DNA of 64,000 nt. Origin: Ruminiclostridium papyrosolvens DSM 2782. Lineage in GTDB: Bacteria; Bacillota; Clostridia; Acetivibrionales; DSM-1351. Location: NCBI RefSeq assembly GCF_029318685.1, contig NZ_CP119677.1, forward strand, positions 2,533,001 through 2,597,000. The letters are read 5' to 3'. The first letter of the stretch is position 1, and each line of letters begins with the position of its first letter. The notes beneath the pieces were generated by a model. It did no database searches and had not been told where the DNA came from. It was given only the letters and a program-made list of their open reading frames with translations. Positions 41,201 through 48,500 of this stretch are shown here, in pieces. A program made the translations under genes and the position numbers.

Positions 41201-44200
41201 CTGCCCTCACTGCAGCGAACCAAGGCCCACATGGTGGGGAGGCAGCTTTCAAAGACTTCAAGCTCCTCCAGGGCAAAGGGCAGGGCGGGCCTTCCGGGGG
41301 TGTTGCTATTGTATGGCATTATTTCGCCATCATTCATCATCAAGCACATTGAGGCCTGCAGGGCGGAATCCATCAGGCTGGGATGCAGTACGAACTGGTC
41401 TTTGGTGGCAGCCACAGACGGCGGCAGTATAAGCCTGGCCAATACCTGGTTCTGCCCTACATAGACCTGCTCAAACCCGCGATGGGCAGGGCCGTAGTCA
41501 AACCCCATCGCCTTGAAGGCCTCGTAATATTGGTGAGAGGAAAGGGAGCTTTGGCTGCACTGTGCCTGTAAGGCAGATATGTTCAAGACAGGAGCCTTCC
41601 GGTCAGTGTCCAGCACAGCTACACCCTGACTGTGCACTATCGGTTCCGTGTCCGCTTCATCCGGCTCGCTGTAAATCTCGTAGGCAATCCAGCCCGTTTC
41701 CTCAGGGTATAGTCCGATATGTAACCTGACTGGCTGTTTCCCTACCTCAACAGGCCGTACCCAGGCAATGTTCTTCAGGCTTATCCGCGTCTTCTCCTCT
41801 TTCAGGGCTCCGGCTGCCTGCTCGACTGCCGCCCGTGCCATCTCCAGATAGGCTACTCCAGGCAGGAGGTGCTGGCCTTGCACTGCATGATCTGCCAGAA
41901 AGAACTCCTGTCCGGTAAATGTTGAAGTAAACCTCTGTTCGGAGAGGTCGGAGGTGTTTTGATGCAGCATCGGATGTATGAAGGCTGCTGCAGGTGCTGC
42001 CATAGTTGGACTGCTCTCAATCTCCGGCACCCAGTAGCGTTCTCTGGCGAAGGGATAGGTCGGCAGGCTGATACGGGAATACCTGTCATTTGCAAATAGC
42101 TGTTCAAACTCCAAAGCATATCCTTGTGTATACAGATATGCTACCATGGATAAATACTCAAGATAGTTTCCTCCATCATTGACCTCATGGCAGTTCTGTA
42201 TGCACTGATTCCCATATCGTTTCAAAGATGGCTGTTCACCGTTGCCATTCTCCTGTATTTCTGAAATATGGATTTCCAATAGCTTGCCCTTTGCAAGCCA
42301 TTTTTTGAAAAGCTTGATCAATTCCTCAAGACTATGAACCACACATGCCAAACGATGGTTAAAATGTTTTCTTCCTAAAAGCAGTGTATAACTCATGTCG
42401 CCACAATCTACCTTTGGTTCGCGCTCACAATACTCAACCAATTGGCTGACCTGCTGCCTCAACTGTTCAAAGGTTCGGGCTGATAATACAATCAAATAGC
42501 TTGGTTTTTGTGAATGTACCAGGTCTATTTCGGGCGCTTCTTCAATAACTATATGGGCGTTGGTTCCGCTAAACCCAAAAGAGCTGACGGTGGCGCGACG
42601 TTTGGAACCTGAATTTACATTCCAATCTTTTAGACTTGTATTTACATAAAACGGACTGTTTTCAAACTGAATATTGGAATTACCTTTCTTAAAATGGAGT
42701 GACGGCGGAATTTTTTTATACTTAAGAGATAAAAGAACCTTAATGACACTGGCAATTCCTGCTGCAGTTACTGCATGTCCCAAGTTAGTTTTAATAGATC
42801 CGATGGCACAATATCCGATTTTATCAGTATACTGTCTAAATGTCCGAGTCAGCGCCTGATATTCAATAGGGTCACCTAATCTAGTCCCCGTTCCATGCGC
42901 TTCTATCATCTGTATCTCTGCGGGTTGAATACCAAAAGTATCATATACATAACGCTCCAAACGTTCCTGAGCTTTTGCACTTGGTGCTGTGATTCCATTG
43001 GTTGTACCATCTTGATTAATACCCGACCCCCGGATCACTCCATAAATATGATCACCATCATTAATAGCCTCTTTAAGACGTTTAAGCACAATTACACCAG
43101 AACCTTCACCAGGGACAAACCCATCCCCCTCTTCATCAAAGGTATGGCAGTGCCCTGTCAAAGATAGCATAGTAGCCCGATTACAAGCCAAATGAAACTC
43201 AGAGGTAGACTGAATGAATATGCCACCCGCTAATGCCATATCTGTTTCCCTGTTCCACAAGCTTTGGCACGCAAGATGAATTGCAACCAATGAACTGGAG
43301 CAAGCCGTATCAACAGCCACAGCAGGTCCCTGAAGATCCAGATAATAAGCAATCCTGGCGGGAATCAGAGAGCCGGCATTACCCCAAAAAGATTGCGCGG
43401 GAAGATTATCATCAAACAAAAGCTTATAATCTCCGGGAGCACATCCCACAAAAACCCCGCAAGAACGTCCCTGAATTCCTGTTCCTACATATCCGGCATC
43501 CTCCAACGCCTTCCATGACTCTTCCAAAAAGAACCTTTGCTGTGGGTCCATGTATGATGCTTCAAGCCCTGAAATATTAAAAAAAACCGGATCAAATTGG
43601 TCGATATTAGACAAAAAGCTGCCGTAATTGCAATAGCGTACGCCTTTAGAAAAATGCTTGGAAAGATCCCACCTGCTTATTTCTTCAACTAAATCTGTAC
43701 CATTTGAAAGGTGATTCCATAATTCATCTACCGAATCAGATTTAGCAAACCGCCCACTCATTCCAATAATCGCAATGGAATCTTCTCTATATCCGGCAGC
43801 TTGATCTTGTTCTGTTACATTTACAGAATATTGAGCCGTTTTCGCGTACTGCGCTGCAAGCCGATTTTTTTGCCATACTTGTTTATTGCTATGTATATCG
43901 TTTGCTTCTTGAGCAGCAGATATAACCTCTCCCTGATTTCCAATATGGTCTATTTCCAGAACAGAGGTGTTTTCACTTAGTTGAGAAATTAAAGCAGCTC
44001 TGAAATCCCTGGCAATAAACTGTACCAATTTTTTGATATTACTAAAATCGAACAAGTCCGTAGCCTGCAATTTGATATTTAACTGTTTATTGATTAAATT
44101 GACCAATTTAACCGCTACAATTGAATCAACACCGTATTCTGAAAAGCTGCGTTCATCCTGTATTATTTCTTCTTTCATTTTTAACGAACTAGCAATACTT

Positions 44201-45474
44201 TCGCGGACAACCGCCCTCGCATGGTCCTTTAGCATTTGATCGCCAGCATCAGCGTCCCGGATTGTTTTAGTTTTCTGCAATTTGGGTGGCTTATCTTGTA
44301 TTGCAGTAGACTGCAACTTCCGATGGTTTGCCGGGGAACTCTTCCCCATACCGCTCTTAAGTTTAGGTATTTCAGGTTCTTCTACACGTGCGCGTTGTCT
44401 TTTTTGCCAAACTACACCATCACTTTCTGCTACGACAATCTGCTGACCCAAATCATGAGCTTCCCGGCTCGGAAAGAATACAGTCCTGAATCCTTCACTT
44501 TGCAACACCCTTTGCCAGTTTTCAGGATATAAACCAGGGCCGCCGGGAATGCGCAGCTCGGCATCTTCATACAGCCACCAGCCTTCTAATAGACCAAAGG
44601 TAAGATGGGTAAGCAGGGAATTAACGCTTATCTCATTTAACATGATCAAACCGTTCTTCTTCAAGACCGCTTTGGCATTACGTATAGTTTGTCTGATATT
44701 TTTTGTTGCATGCAATACATTGGCTGCTATCACGACATCATATCCGCCTGCGGTTATATCTTGTCCCGCAATAGGCTCTTCTACATTGAAAATTTTAAAA
44801 GTCAGATAAGAATTCCCAGGAGCATACACTTCTTCAGCATGGATCAGAAATGCTTTTGAGATATCGGAATAGCAATATTCCCGGATATGCTTCTGATATG
44901 GATGTATTTTTTGGAAAACCATCGCACTGGTTCCGCCGGTGCCCGCACCAATTTCCAATATTCTAATCTCTGCCGAGGGTTGCTGCTCAATACGTTCTTT
45001 GATATAGTCAACTAAAGTATCTGCCAGCACTCCGTTAAAATAGTCAGCAACCGGATTGTTTTTGTAAATCCCTTCAACCAATTGCATTGATGAATTGGGA
45101 AACATGATATCGGTAGCAGGTATTTTACCTGTAAGAATCCCGGGTAATGCTCTGAGCATTGCCTCCAGCAAAATCACATAGTCTTTTATATCAGGATTCT
45201 TGAGCCATAAACCCTTTTTGAGTTCCCATTCGTTCCATACGGTCTCCATATCCAATTTCGTTCCATCGACTACTGTGTACAACTCCCCATCGTATTGGAG
45301 ATAGTTATTCCGTACCAAAACTGCTATACTTTCACTAAGCCACTTATCATATAATTTCCACAACCCTGATTTAGTTTTAAAATCAGCAAATACTGAACTT
45401 TTTTGGGTAAATAATCCGATTGATTGTAATTGACCCCATAGCAACCTGACAACAATCTCATTCATCTCGCTCAT
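29287..45474 (-). CDS. PKS gene B: MT-ACP-KS-DH-KR-ACP-ACP-KS-DH-KR-ACP-KS-DH-ACP-KS0
   Basis: Giant PKS subunit of about 5395 residues. ATG at 45474 is taken as start, but an in-frame TTG at 45480 sits 5 nt from the AGGAG site, against 11 nt for the ATG, so the start is open by two codons. Domains, in residue numbers from the TTG: C-MT (GAGTGG 178); ACP (GVDSI 452); KS (565-980, DTACSSS); DH (H 1197, D 1370); KR (GGAGGLG 1660, YAAAN 1802); tandem ACPs (GFDSV 1955, GIDSI 2070); KS (2168-2605, DTMCSSS); DH (2825, 2998); KR (3287, YAAAN 3428); ACP (GFDSL 3582); KS (3677-4113, ETACSSS); DH (4330, 4503) with no KR after it; ACP (GIDSI 4663); KS (4757-5185, NSACSSS) whose EAHGTGT reads ESAANGS, so the catalytic His is Ala; C-terminal helical tail 5330-5397. 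The MT-ACP completes the module begun in gene A. The terminal KS0 pairs with the DH-like N-terminus of gene C. The two DH-KR pairs are near-identical at DNA level. Confidence 0.96.
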   Translation of the reverse strand: MSEMNEIVVRLLWGQLQSIGLFTQKSSVFADFKTKSGLWKLYDKWLSESIAVLVRNNYLQYDGELYTVVDGTKLDMETVWNEWELKKGLWLKNPDIKDYVILLEAMLRALPGILTGKIPATDIMFPNSSMQLVEGIYKNNPVADYFNGVLADTLVDYIKERIEQQPSAEIRILEIGAGTGGTSAMVFQKIHPYQKHIREYCYSDISKAFLIHAEEVYAPGNSYLTFKIFNVEEPIAGQDITAGGYDVVIAANVLHATKNIRQTIRNAKAVLKKNGLIMLNEISVNSLLTHLTFGLLEGWWLYEDAELRIPGGPGLYPENWQRVLQSEGFRTVFFPSREAHDLGQQIVVAESDGVVWQKRQRARVEEPEIPKLKSGMGKSSPANHRKLQSTAIQDKPPKLQKTKTIRDADAGDQMLKDHARAVVRESIASSLKMKEEIIQDERSFSEYGVDSIVAVKLVNLINKQLNIKLQATDLFDFSNIKKLVQFIARDFRAALISQLSENTSVLEIDHIGNQGEVISAAQEANDIHSNKQVWQKNRLAAQYAKTAQYSVNVTEQDQAAGYREDSIAIIGMSGRFAKSDSVDELWNHLSNGTDLVEEISRWDLSKHFSKGVRYCNYGSFLSNIDQFDPVFFNISGLEASYMDPQQRFFLEESWKALEDAGYVGTGIQGRSCGVFVGCAPGDYKLLFDDNLPAQSFWGNAGSLIPARIAYYLDLQGPAVAVDTACSSSLVAIHLACQSLWNRETDMALAGGIFIQSTSEFHLACNRATMLSLTGHCHTFDEEGDGFVPGEGSGVIVLKRLKEAINDGDHIYGVIRGSGINQDGTTNGITAPSAKAQERLERYVYDTFGIQPAEIQMIEAHGTGTRLGDPIEYQALTRTFRQYTDKIGYCAIGSIKTNLGHAVTAAGIASVIKVLLSLKYKKIPPSLHFKKGNSNIQFENSPFYVNTSLKDWNVNSGSKRRATVSSFGFSGTNAHIVIEEAPEIDLVHSQKPSYLIVLSARTFEQLRQQVSQLVEYCEREPKVDCGDMSYTLLLGRKHFNHRLACVVHSLEELIKLFKKWLAKGKLLEIHISEIQENGNGEQPSLKRYGNQCIQNCHEVNDGGNYLEYLSMVAYLYTQGYALEFEQLFANDRYSRISLPTYPFARERYWVPEIESSPTMAAPAAAFIHPMLHQNTSDLSEQRFTSTFTGQEFFLADHAVQGQHLLPGVAYLEMARAAVEQAAGALKEEKTRISLKNIAWVRPVEVGKQPVRLHIGLYPEETGWIAYEIYSEPDEADTEPIVHSQGVAVLDTDRKAPVLNISALQAQCSQSSLSSHQYYEAFKAMGFDYGPAHRGFEQVYVGQNQVLARLILPPSVAATKDQFVLHPSLMDSALQASMCLMMNDGEIMPYNSNTPGRPALPFALEELEVFESCLPTMWALVRCSEGSQAGDRLQKLDIDLCDDEGKVCVRMKGFTARVTDGEPGLTESSAIHGTLMLKPCWREQAVAGKVQSHEYGRHLVILCEQTEITPQSITDRMDKIYCLALQSPQQGIGERFQTYTAQVFEEIKNILRDKSKDKILVQIVISTQKEQQLFFALSGLLKTAQLENPKLTGQMIEVEPGEDSGRIVKKLQENSQCPLDSQIRYQSGKRLVAGWNEVEASEEEETVPWKAEGVYLITGGAGGLGLIFAKEIAKKAKGVALILAGRAPLGEDRQARLEELEALGARIAYRQVDVSDRQAVTDLIQSIRNEFGSLNGIIHAAGVIKDNFIIKKTKEELMSVLAPKVLGAVNLDEASKDQSLDFFILFSSLAGVIGNAGQADYAAANAFMDAYAGYRNELKVSEQRCGRTLSLNWPLWKEGGMRVDEETKRMMRQSMGMVAMETGSGIRALYRGIGSGQVQMAVMEGNAAQMKQKLLMVAPAAAQPQKTPAASETTTGINTGSLLIKLQSALELIVSILLKVKVQDIDADTELSEYGFDSVTLTQFTSKLNQEYGLKLTTVILFEHRTLSSLAEYLTQEYMDVLAKHFPEEALQISPEAVVSSAEVNRAAPSIDRNLLQEKAIDYFKKLISSVIKLSENHIEADAPMERYGIDSIMVMQLTNQLEKIFGTLPKTLFFEYQNIKELTGYFLDSYSDLLTALVGVEEKVVSIENSKAHAATESVKPIMESRRRPRFASLHRESAEKKENIKEALDIAIIGLSGRYPRAENIENLWKNLREGKDCITEIPKERWDYNLYFDKDKNKPGKSYSKWGGFLDGVDQFDPLFFNISPREAELMDPQERLFLQCVFETLEDAGYTRETLGMNNGFGTEGNVGVYVGVMYEEYQLYGAQEQIHGRPIALHGNASSIANRISYFCNFCGPSMVVDTMCSSSLTAIHLACQSLNQGGCEIAIAGGVNISIHPNKYLMLSQGKFVSSQGRCESFGQGGDGYVPGEGVGAVLLKPLSKAIVDGDHIYGIIKGTAINHGGKTNGYSVPNPNAQASVIEKALKEARINPRTISYIEAHGTGTSLGDPIEIAGLTKAFQKYSKDKQYCAIGSAKSNIGHCESAAGIAGVTKILLQLSHGQIVPSLHSEVLNPNIDFTSTPFIVQQELSEWKRPLLKIDGETREYPRIAGISSFGAGGSNAHAVIEEYVQKQKRPQFQITNASPAVIVLSARNADRLHEQVERLLSAIQARGFSDIDLADIAYTLQVGREAMEERLAVIAGSIKELEEKLQGCLEGRDDIPDLFRGQVKPNKEILTAFTTDEDMKKAIDVWVKKGKHAKLVNLWVKGLSFDWSKLYGDTKPCRISLPTYPFARERYWVPEIESSPTTAAPAAAFIHPLLHQNTSDLCEQRFTSTFTGREFFLADHVVQGRRLLPGVACLEMARAAVEQAAGALKEEKTRISLKNIAWVRPVEVGKQPVRLHIGLYPEETGWIAYEIYSEPDEADTEPIVHSQGVAVLDTDRKAPVLNISALQAQCSQSSLSSHQYYEAFKAMGFDYGPAHRGFEQAYVGQNQVLARLMLPPSVAATKDQFVLHPSLMDSALQASMCLMMDDGEIMPYNSNTPGRPALPFALEELEVFESCLPTMWVLVRRSEGSQAGDRLQKLDIDLCDDEGKVCVRMKGFTARVTDGEPGLTESSAIHGTLMLKPRWREQAVAGKVQSHEYGRHLVILCEQTEITPQSITDRMDKIYCLALQSPQQGIGERFQTYTAQVFEEIKNILRDKSKDKILVQIVISTQKEQQLFFALSGLLKTAQLENPKLTGQMIEVEPGEDSGRIVKKLQENSQCPLDSQIRYQSGKRLVAGWNEVEASEEEETVPWKAGGVYLITGGAGGLGLIFAKEIAKKAKGVALILAGRTPLGEDRQARLEELEALGARIAYKQVDVSDRQAVTDLIQSIRNEFGSLNGIIHAAGVIKDNFIIKKTKEEFMSVLAPKVLGAVNLDEASKDQSLDFFILFSSLAGVMGNAGQADYAAANAFMDAYAGYRNELAGSQQRCGRTLSLNWPLWKEGGMRVDAEIERIMRQSTGMVAMETGSGIRALYRGLGSSQVQMAVMEGNAAQMKQKLLLVAPAQPQPKKTPAASETTTGIDKGSLLIKLQSALELTVSKLLKAKVQDIDADTELSEYGFDSLTFTQFTNKLNQEYGFKLTPTIFFEYPTIHSFAEYLIQEHKGVFAAQAKSVTHIYATEDEVEEVPILKKRRARFAEAAVETVSMPGPTASEPIAVVGMSGVFPKSRDVHEFWRNLIEGQDCIMEIPNDRWNWQEYYGDPLTEINKTNIKWGGFIDGVAEFDPLFFGISPREAELMDPQQRLLMTYVWKAIEDAGYAAESLSGSQTAIFAATTGTGYNALISQANVPIEGYSSTGIVPSVGPNRMSYFLNIHGPSEPIETACSSSLVAIHRAVVAIQNGDCDMAIAGGVNTIVTPENYISFNKAGMLCEDGRCKTFSNKANGYVRGEGVGMLFLKKLKDAEEAGDNIYGIIKGTAENHGGRATSLTAPNPKAQAELLIAAYTKAGIDPRTVTYIEAHGTGTELGDPIEINGLKAAFKELYQTTGDSNVISTHCGLGSVKSNIGHLELAAGIAGVIKVLLQMKHKTLVKSLHCDTVNPYIQLQDSPFYIVKETKEWKFLQDTKGQNLPRRAGVSSFGFGGSNAHVVIEEYVPKQKRPQFQVTNGNSAVIVLSARNADRLHEQVEQLLSAIQTQRFSDTDLADIAYTLQVGREAMEERLAVIAGSIKELEEKLQGCLEGRDDIPDLYRGQVSRNKETLTAFTTDEDMQKATDVWVEKGKLAKLVNLWVKGLGFDWNKLYGKNKPCRISLPTYPFARERYWVSGIVGSPTTALPAAAFIHPLLHQNTSDLCEQRFTSTFTGWEFFLADHIVQGRRLLPGAASLEMARAAVEQAAGALKEEKAWICLKNITWVRPVEVGKQPVRVHIGLYPEETGRIAYEIYSEPKEASEERIVHSQGVAVLATAPETPGLNLSALQAQCNPSSLSSLQYYEAFKAMGFDYGPAHQGLEQVYLGQNQVLAKLILPPSVVATKDQFVLHPSLVDSAQQASMCLMMNDGEIMPYNSDTPRKPALPFALEELEVFGSCLFAMWALVRRNEGSQAGDRLQKLDIDLCDEDGKVCVRMKGFTARVPDGESGSTESSPTLGTLEVDSIPCEITKPKEKVSVSEDSIREEALNLVKKIVAKAVGLTQERINLETQFEKYGIDSIMQMNIIRELEKVTGELSKTLLFEYSNTLELVDYLVENHSEKLFSPISQEKQNIFIDTNVTVLPHINKQSRFVKLQVTDHILQKEELGNDIAIIGISGRYPLSNTLEELWEHLKAGRNCITEAPDKRWSTSLAQVLSGEQLRHQDKKYYGGFLDNINRFDHHLFEIAQNQVMELSPEIRLFLEIVWETFEDAGYTKLAVQELQARYQKGVGVFVGTMYSQYPWSIPSLELALLNSNGTDWQIANRTSHFFNLTGPSISINSACSSSLTAIHLACESLKQNTCSMAIAGGVNLTMDPSKYDSLQRTRFLGSSNQSKSFGTGDGYIPGEGVGAVLLKPLSLAIQDHDRIDAVIKSSFINHSGGRQVYTAPDPKQQAQLILNSIQRAGIDPLTISYVESAANGSELGDPIELIALANAFSQHTSKKQYCAIGSVKSNLGHLEAASGISQLSKVLLQLKHKTLVPSINANPRNPNIKLENTPFYLQETIEPWNQLKDFKTGESLPRRSMINSFGAGGAYTNLIVEEFIKEASVQVPGISSRQEYLIIFTARTEWSLMKYLEEMQVFLAKNLHLEIEDIERSLHITNHNLEHRVAIVVSSITELLEKLNFLQTGQGLTDPGIYTSIDISSDTSCLDSTMIQQALEKKNLRKVAQYWVKGLEVDFKQLNHNSEIPLIKLPKYAFDHNINFAFDHNDSAIYSEMSEINKDYEDIIQKILRGDISEDQFKNSIMDIGG
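31690..32580 (-). repeat. DH-only partial copy of the DH-KR cassette (gene B, third DH)
   Basis: Strong DNA similarity to the DH half of the cassettes. Similarity stops near 31665, exactly where the others enter the KR (at the residues GTL), and the next ACP follows after a short linker. Confidence 0.85.
32600..33120 (-). repeat. Post-KS linker repeat, copy 4 (gene B)
   Basis: Same family as 3680-4160; follows the third KS of gene B. Confidence 0.85.
34868..37085 (-). repeat. DH-KR cassette, copy 2 (gene B, second DH-KR)
   Basis: Near-identical to copies at 1146-3345 and 39755-41975. The DH half (about 36190-37085) is closest to the 41.1-42.0 kb copy. The KR 3' part differs at several sites shared by the other two copies (for example around 35040-35150). 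Confidence 0.9.
37130..37640 (-). repeat. Post-KS linker repeat, copy 5 (gene B)
   Basis: Same family as 3680-4160; follows the second KS of gene B. Confidence 0.85.
39755..41975 (-). repeat. DH-KR cassette, copy 3 (gene B, first DH-KR)
   Basis: Near-identical to the copies in gene E and in the next module of gene B. In the KR it is closest to gene E, in the DH closest to its neighbour in gene B. This mosaic suggests gene conversion. Confidence 0.9.
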
Positions 45475-45528
45475 TAGCAAGTCCGCTCCTCTGCTTTCAT
45501 TATTTCAGTATCTATGCCTTACAGTTCC

Positions 45529-48500
45529 TTACATTCTTCCATCAAATAGTTTTGGGAGCGGCACGGTTTTGATACGCTCCTGTAAGCTGTATATGTTTGA
45601 TGGAATATTTTCCGGGTAGGCTGCAATCCATTCTTCGGTATCCACATGCAAATTCAATTCTTCGAAAACCGAATTTTTTGTCGTTTTCAAAAAGACAAGC
45701 TGGTCCAGCTGTCCAGCCATTAGTGTTTCGAGAGCCTCCATGGCTTCCTGCGGCTCAATTGAGCCAATGCCTAACTGGACCATTTTGTCTTTATAATGGT
45801 CTGATGCTACGATTCCCACATTACCCCAATAGCCCCAGTTCATAACTTTCACAGCACAGTCCCATTCCAGAGAAAGCTGACGGGCAAATGCATCCTTGAA
45901 GGTACAACCGGAAACATAATTGCTTTGTCCTGCAGATTTAAGAAATGAGTTGACAGAAGAAAAGAACATCACAAAATCCAATTCTTCTTTTTGGAAAACT
46001 TGAGCGATACGCACACTCAAATCAACCTTGGCAGAAAGTGTGGCCTTGAAACGTGCCTCGTCAATATTGGCTAAGCTCCCGTCCAGCAGCACAATGGCGG
46101 AATCTATCACCCCATGAATCCTGGGATGCCGCATTTTAATTTCTTTATAAGCTTGCGCCAAAGCTTTCTCATCGGTTGCATCCGCCGATATATAGTAAGG
46201 TTTAGGTCCTAATGCTGCAAGCTTGTTTATCTTCATCCTGATGGATTCGTCCTCTTCACGCCGGCCGAGCCAGATAACCTGAGCTTGATAATTCCTAATC
46301 ATGTATTCGGTCCACACTTCTGCTATGCCGCCGGCGCCCCCAATTACTACATATATTCCATCTTGCCTGTATAATGGCTGGTTCAACTCAGTAACCTGAG
46401 CTGAGACTAACTTTTGCCGGTACCACACCTTATCCCGGTATACCAAAAGCTCCCCCTGAGAGTCAGCTGACAGGGTAAATATATCGTTAATCGGCCATTG
46501 GCAGTCGTCTTCTACGTCAACAAGGCGGACTTGCCAGTTTGGATATTCCTTAGCCATTGAGCCAACCAGCCCGTGGAGACTCGCATGAGTTGGGTTCACA
46601 ATATCGTTTTTCCCTATGGACTGGGTTTGTGTGGTGATCACAGTCCAGCCTAAATTTTGCTCGCCATAGCCTAAACGAAGCAATGCTTTAATTATACGGA
46701 AAACCGGGATAACACCTTTTTTCTGTTCTTCAACCAATAGATCATCTGCCAATGAATCCAAAGATCTATGGGGAGCAATCCATATAATATGTTCAAAAGA
46801 ACCATAATCCTTAAACTTCTTGTATATTTCTTCTATTGTGTCATTTGGGTGAATGTCTAAAACTTGTGCCTGGGGATAGTATTGTTGAATAGCACTCTGC
46901 TTGTCCTTCGTCCCCTCAATAACCACAACTCTGTCGGTAAAGGATGGAAATGTCTTTCCTCTCTTGATTGGAACTATATCCCACGCAGGGGTCAGCATCA
47001 TGGTTCCGGGAAAGTGCTTAATAGAGGTTTCGTTGGCTTTTTTAGTTCTGACCTCCCCCTCCAGCACCCTTTCACAAAAACCCTTCATCCTCACAGAAAT
47101 AAACCCTTTCTCATCGCACAAATCAATATCAAACTTTTGCACCTCATGTTTCGCCCCGCTGCCATCGCTGTATCGAACATATGCCCACATTTTTTGAGCA
47201 AGCTTATCAATTATCTCGAGACTTTGCAGGGCAAATGGTAAAAGTGGATTTCGCGGAGATTTGCTATCAAACGACTTCATATCACCGGAGCCCATCATTA
47301 AACAAATCTGTACGGCTGAATCCATCAGGCTTGGATGCAGGTCAAACATGTCCTGGGTATCGTATATGGCTTCAGGCAAGGATATTTTAGTCAATAGCTT
47401 GTCTTCCCCCACATATACCTTTTCAATACCCTTAAGTCTCATACCATAATCGGCCCCCATAGCCTTGAAAGCATCATAGCATTCACTGGCCGAAAAACTA
47501 CCCAGGTTGCATTCAGCCTTTAATGCCTCAATGTCCAAAAGCTGAGGTTCCACAGCCTCATTGGGCGCAACAGAGCCCTGGCAGTACTCTATAATCTCGT
47601 CACTATCCCCATCATTCCCACTGTAGATTTTATAAGAAATTTCTCCATTTTCCTCGATTAAAAGGCTTATATGTATTAGGACCGGCTTATCCCTTACAAC
47701 AACAGGCCGAATCCAAACAACATTTTTCAATTGTAATCCGGTCTTATCTTCTTCTGAAGCATCTACTGCCGCCGCTGTTGCTGCCCGGGCCATTTCAAGA
47801 TAAACCACCCCCGGCAATATCCGCTCACCCTTCACCACATGGTCAGCCAGAAAAAACTCCCTCCCTGTAAAAAATGTGCTGAACCGTTGCTCGGAGAAAT
47901 TGGAAGTATTCTTGTGCAGAAGTGGGTGGATGGATACTGAATGGTCCTCTTTAATGTAACGATTCCCTGTTTCCGTTATCCAGTAGCTCTCTCCGGCAAA
48001 TGGATATGCAGGCAGTGCTATACGATGGGTCTTGCAATTTATAAATAAGTCTTCCCAATTCAAATTGCAGCCTTTTATATATAAATTTGACAATACCAAT
48101 AATTTTTCTTTATATTCATTCCAAGTTAAATTATCTGGCTCCTGTAATTCCTTGATTAATCGTTCACCATACTCTCTTAAGATCGGCTCCAATACTTTCT
48201 CCATTTTTAAAGAATCATTCTCTTCATTTTGGAAATACTCCTCAGCAGTTCCTTTTTCATTGATTTCCCTTATTCTTTGTTTTAGCTCACTTAAGTCCTT
48301 TGCGATAAAAGCACACCGAACAGGAAAATGGCTTCTCCCAGTTAGTAATGTATAGGTAATATCCTCAATCAAATAATTTTCCGCTTCTTTATCTATCCAT
48401 TTGGCCATATCAGAAATTTTTCGACTTAAAGCTTTTTTAGTCTTAGCGGATATCAAGAAAAGATAATATGGCCTATTTATACCGTCCTGGCACCTCTTTT

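Noticed and set aside
45474-45480. TTG at 45480 as the start of gene B
   Set aside because: It is possible because of 5-nt spacing to AGGAG, but ATG at 45474 is the more common start and only two codons away. It is left open, not adopted.
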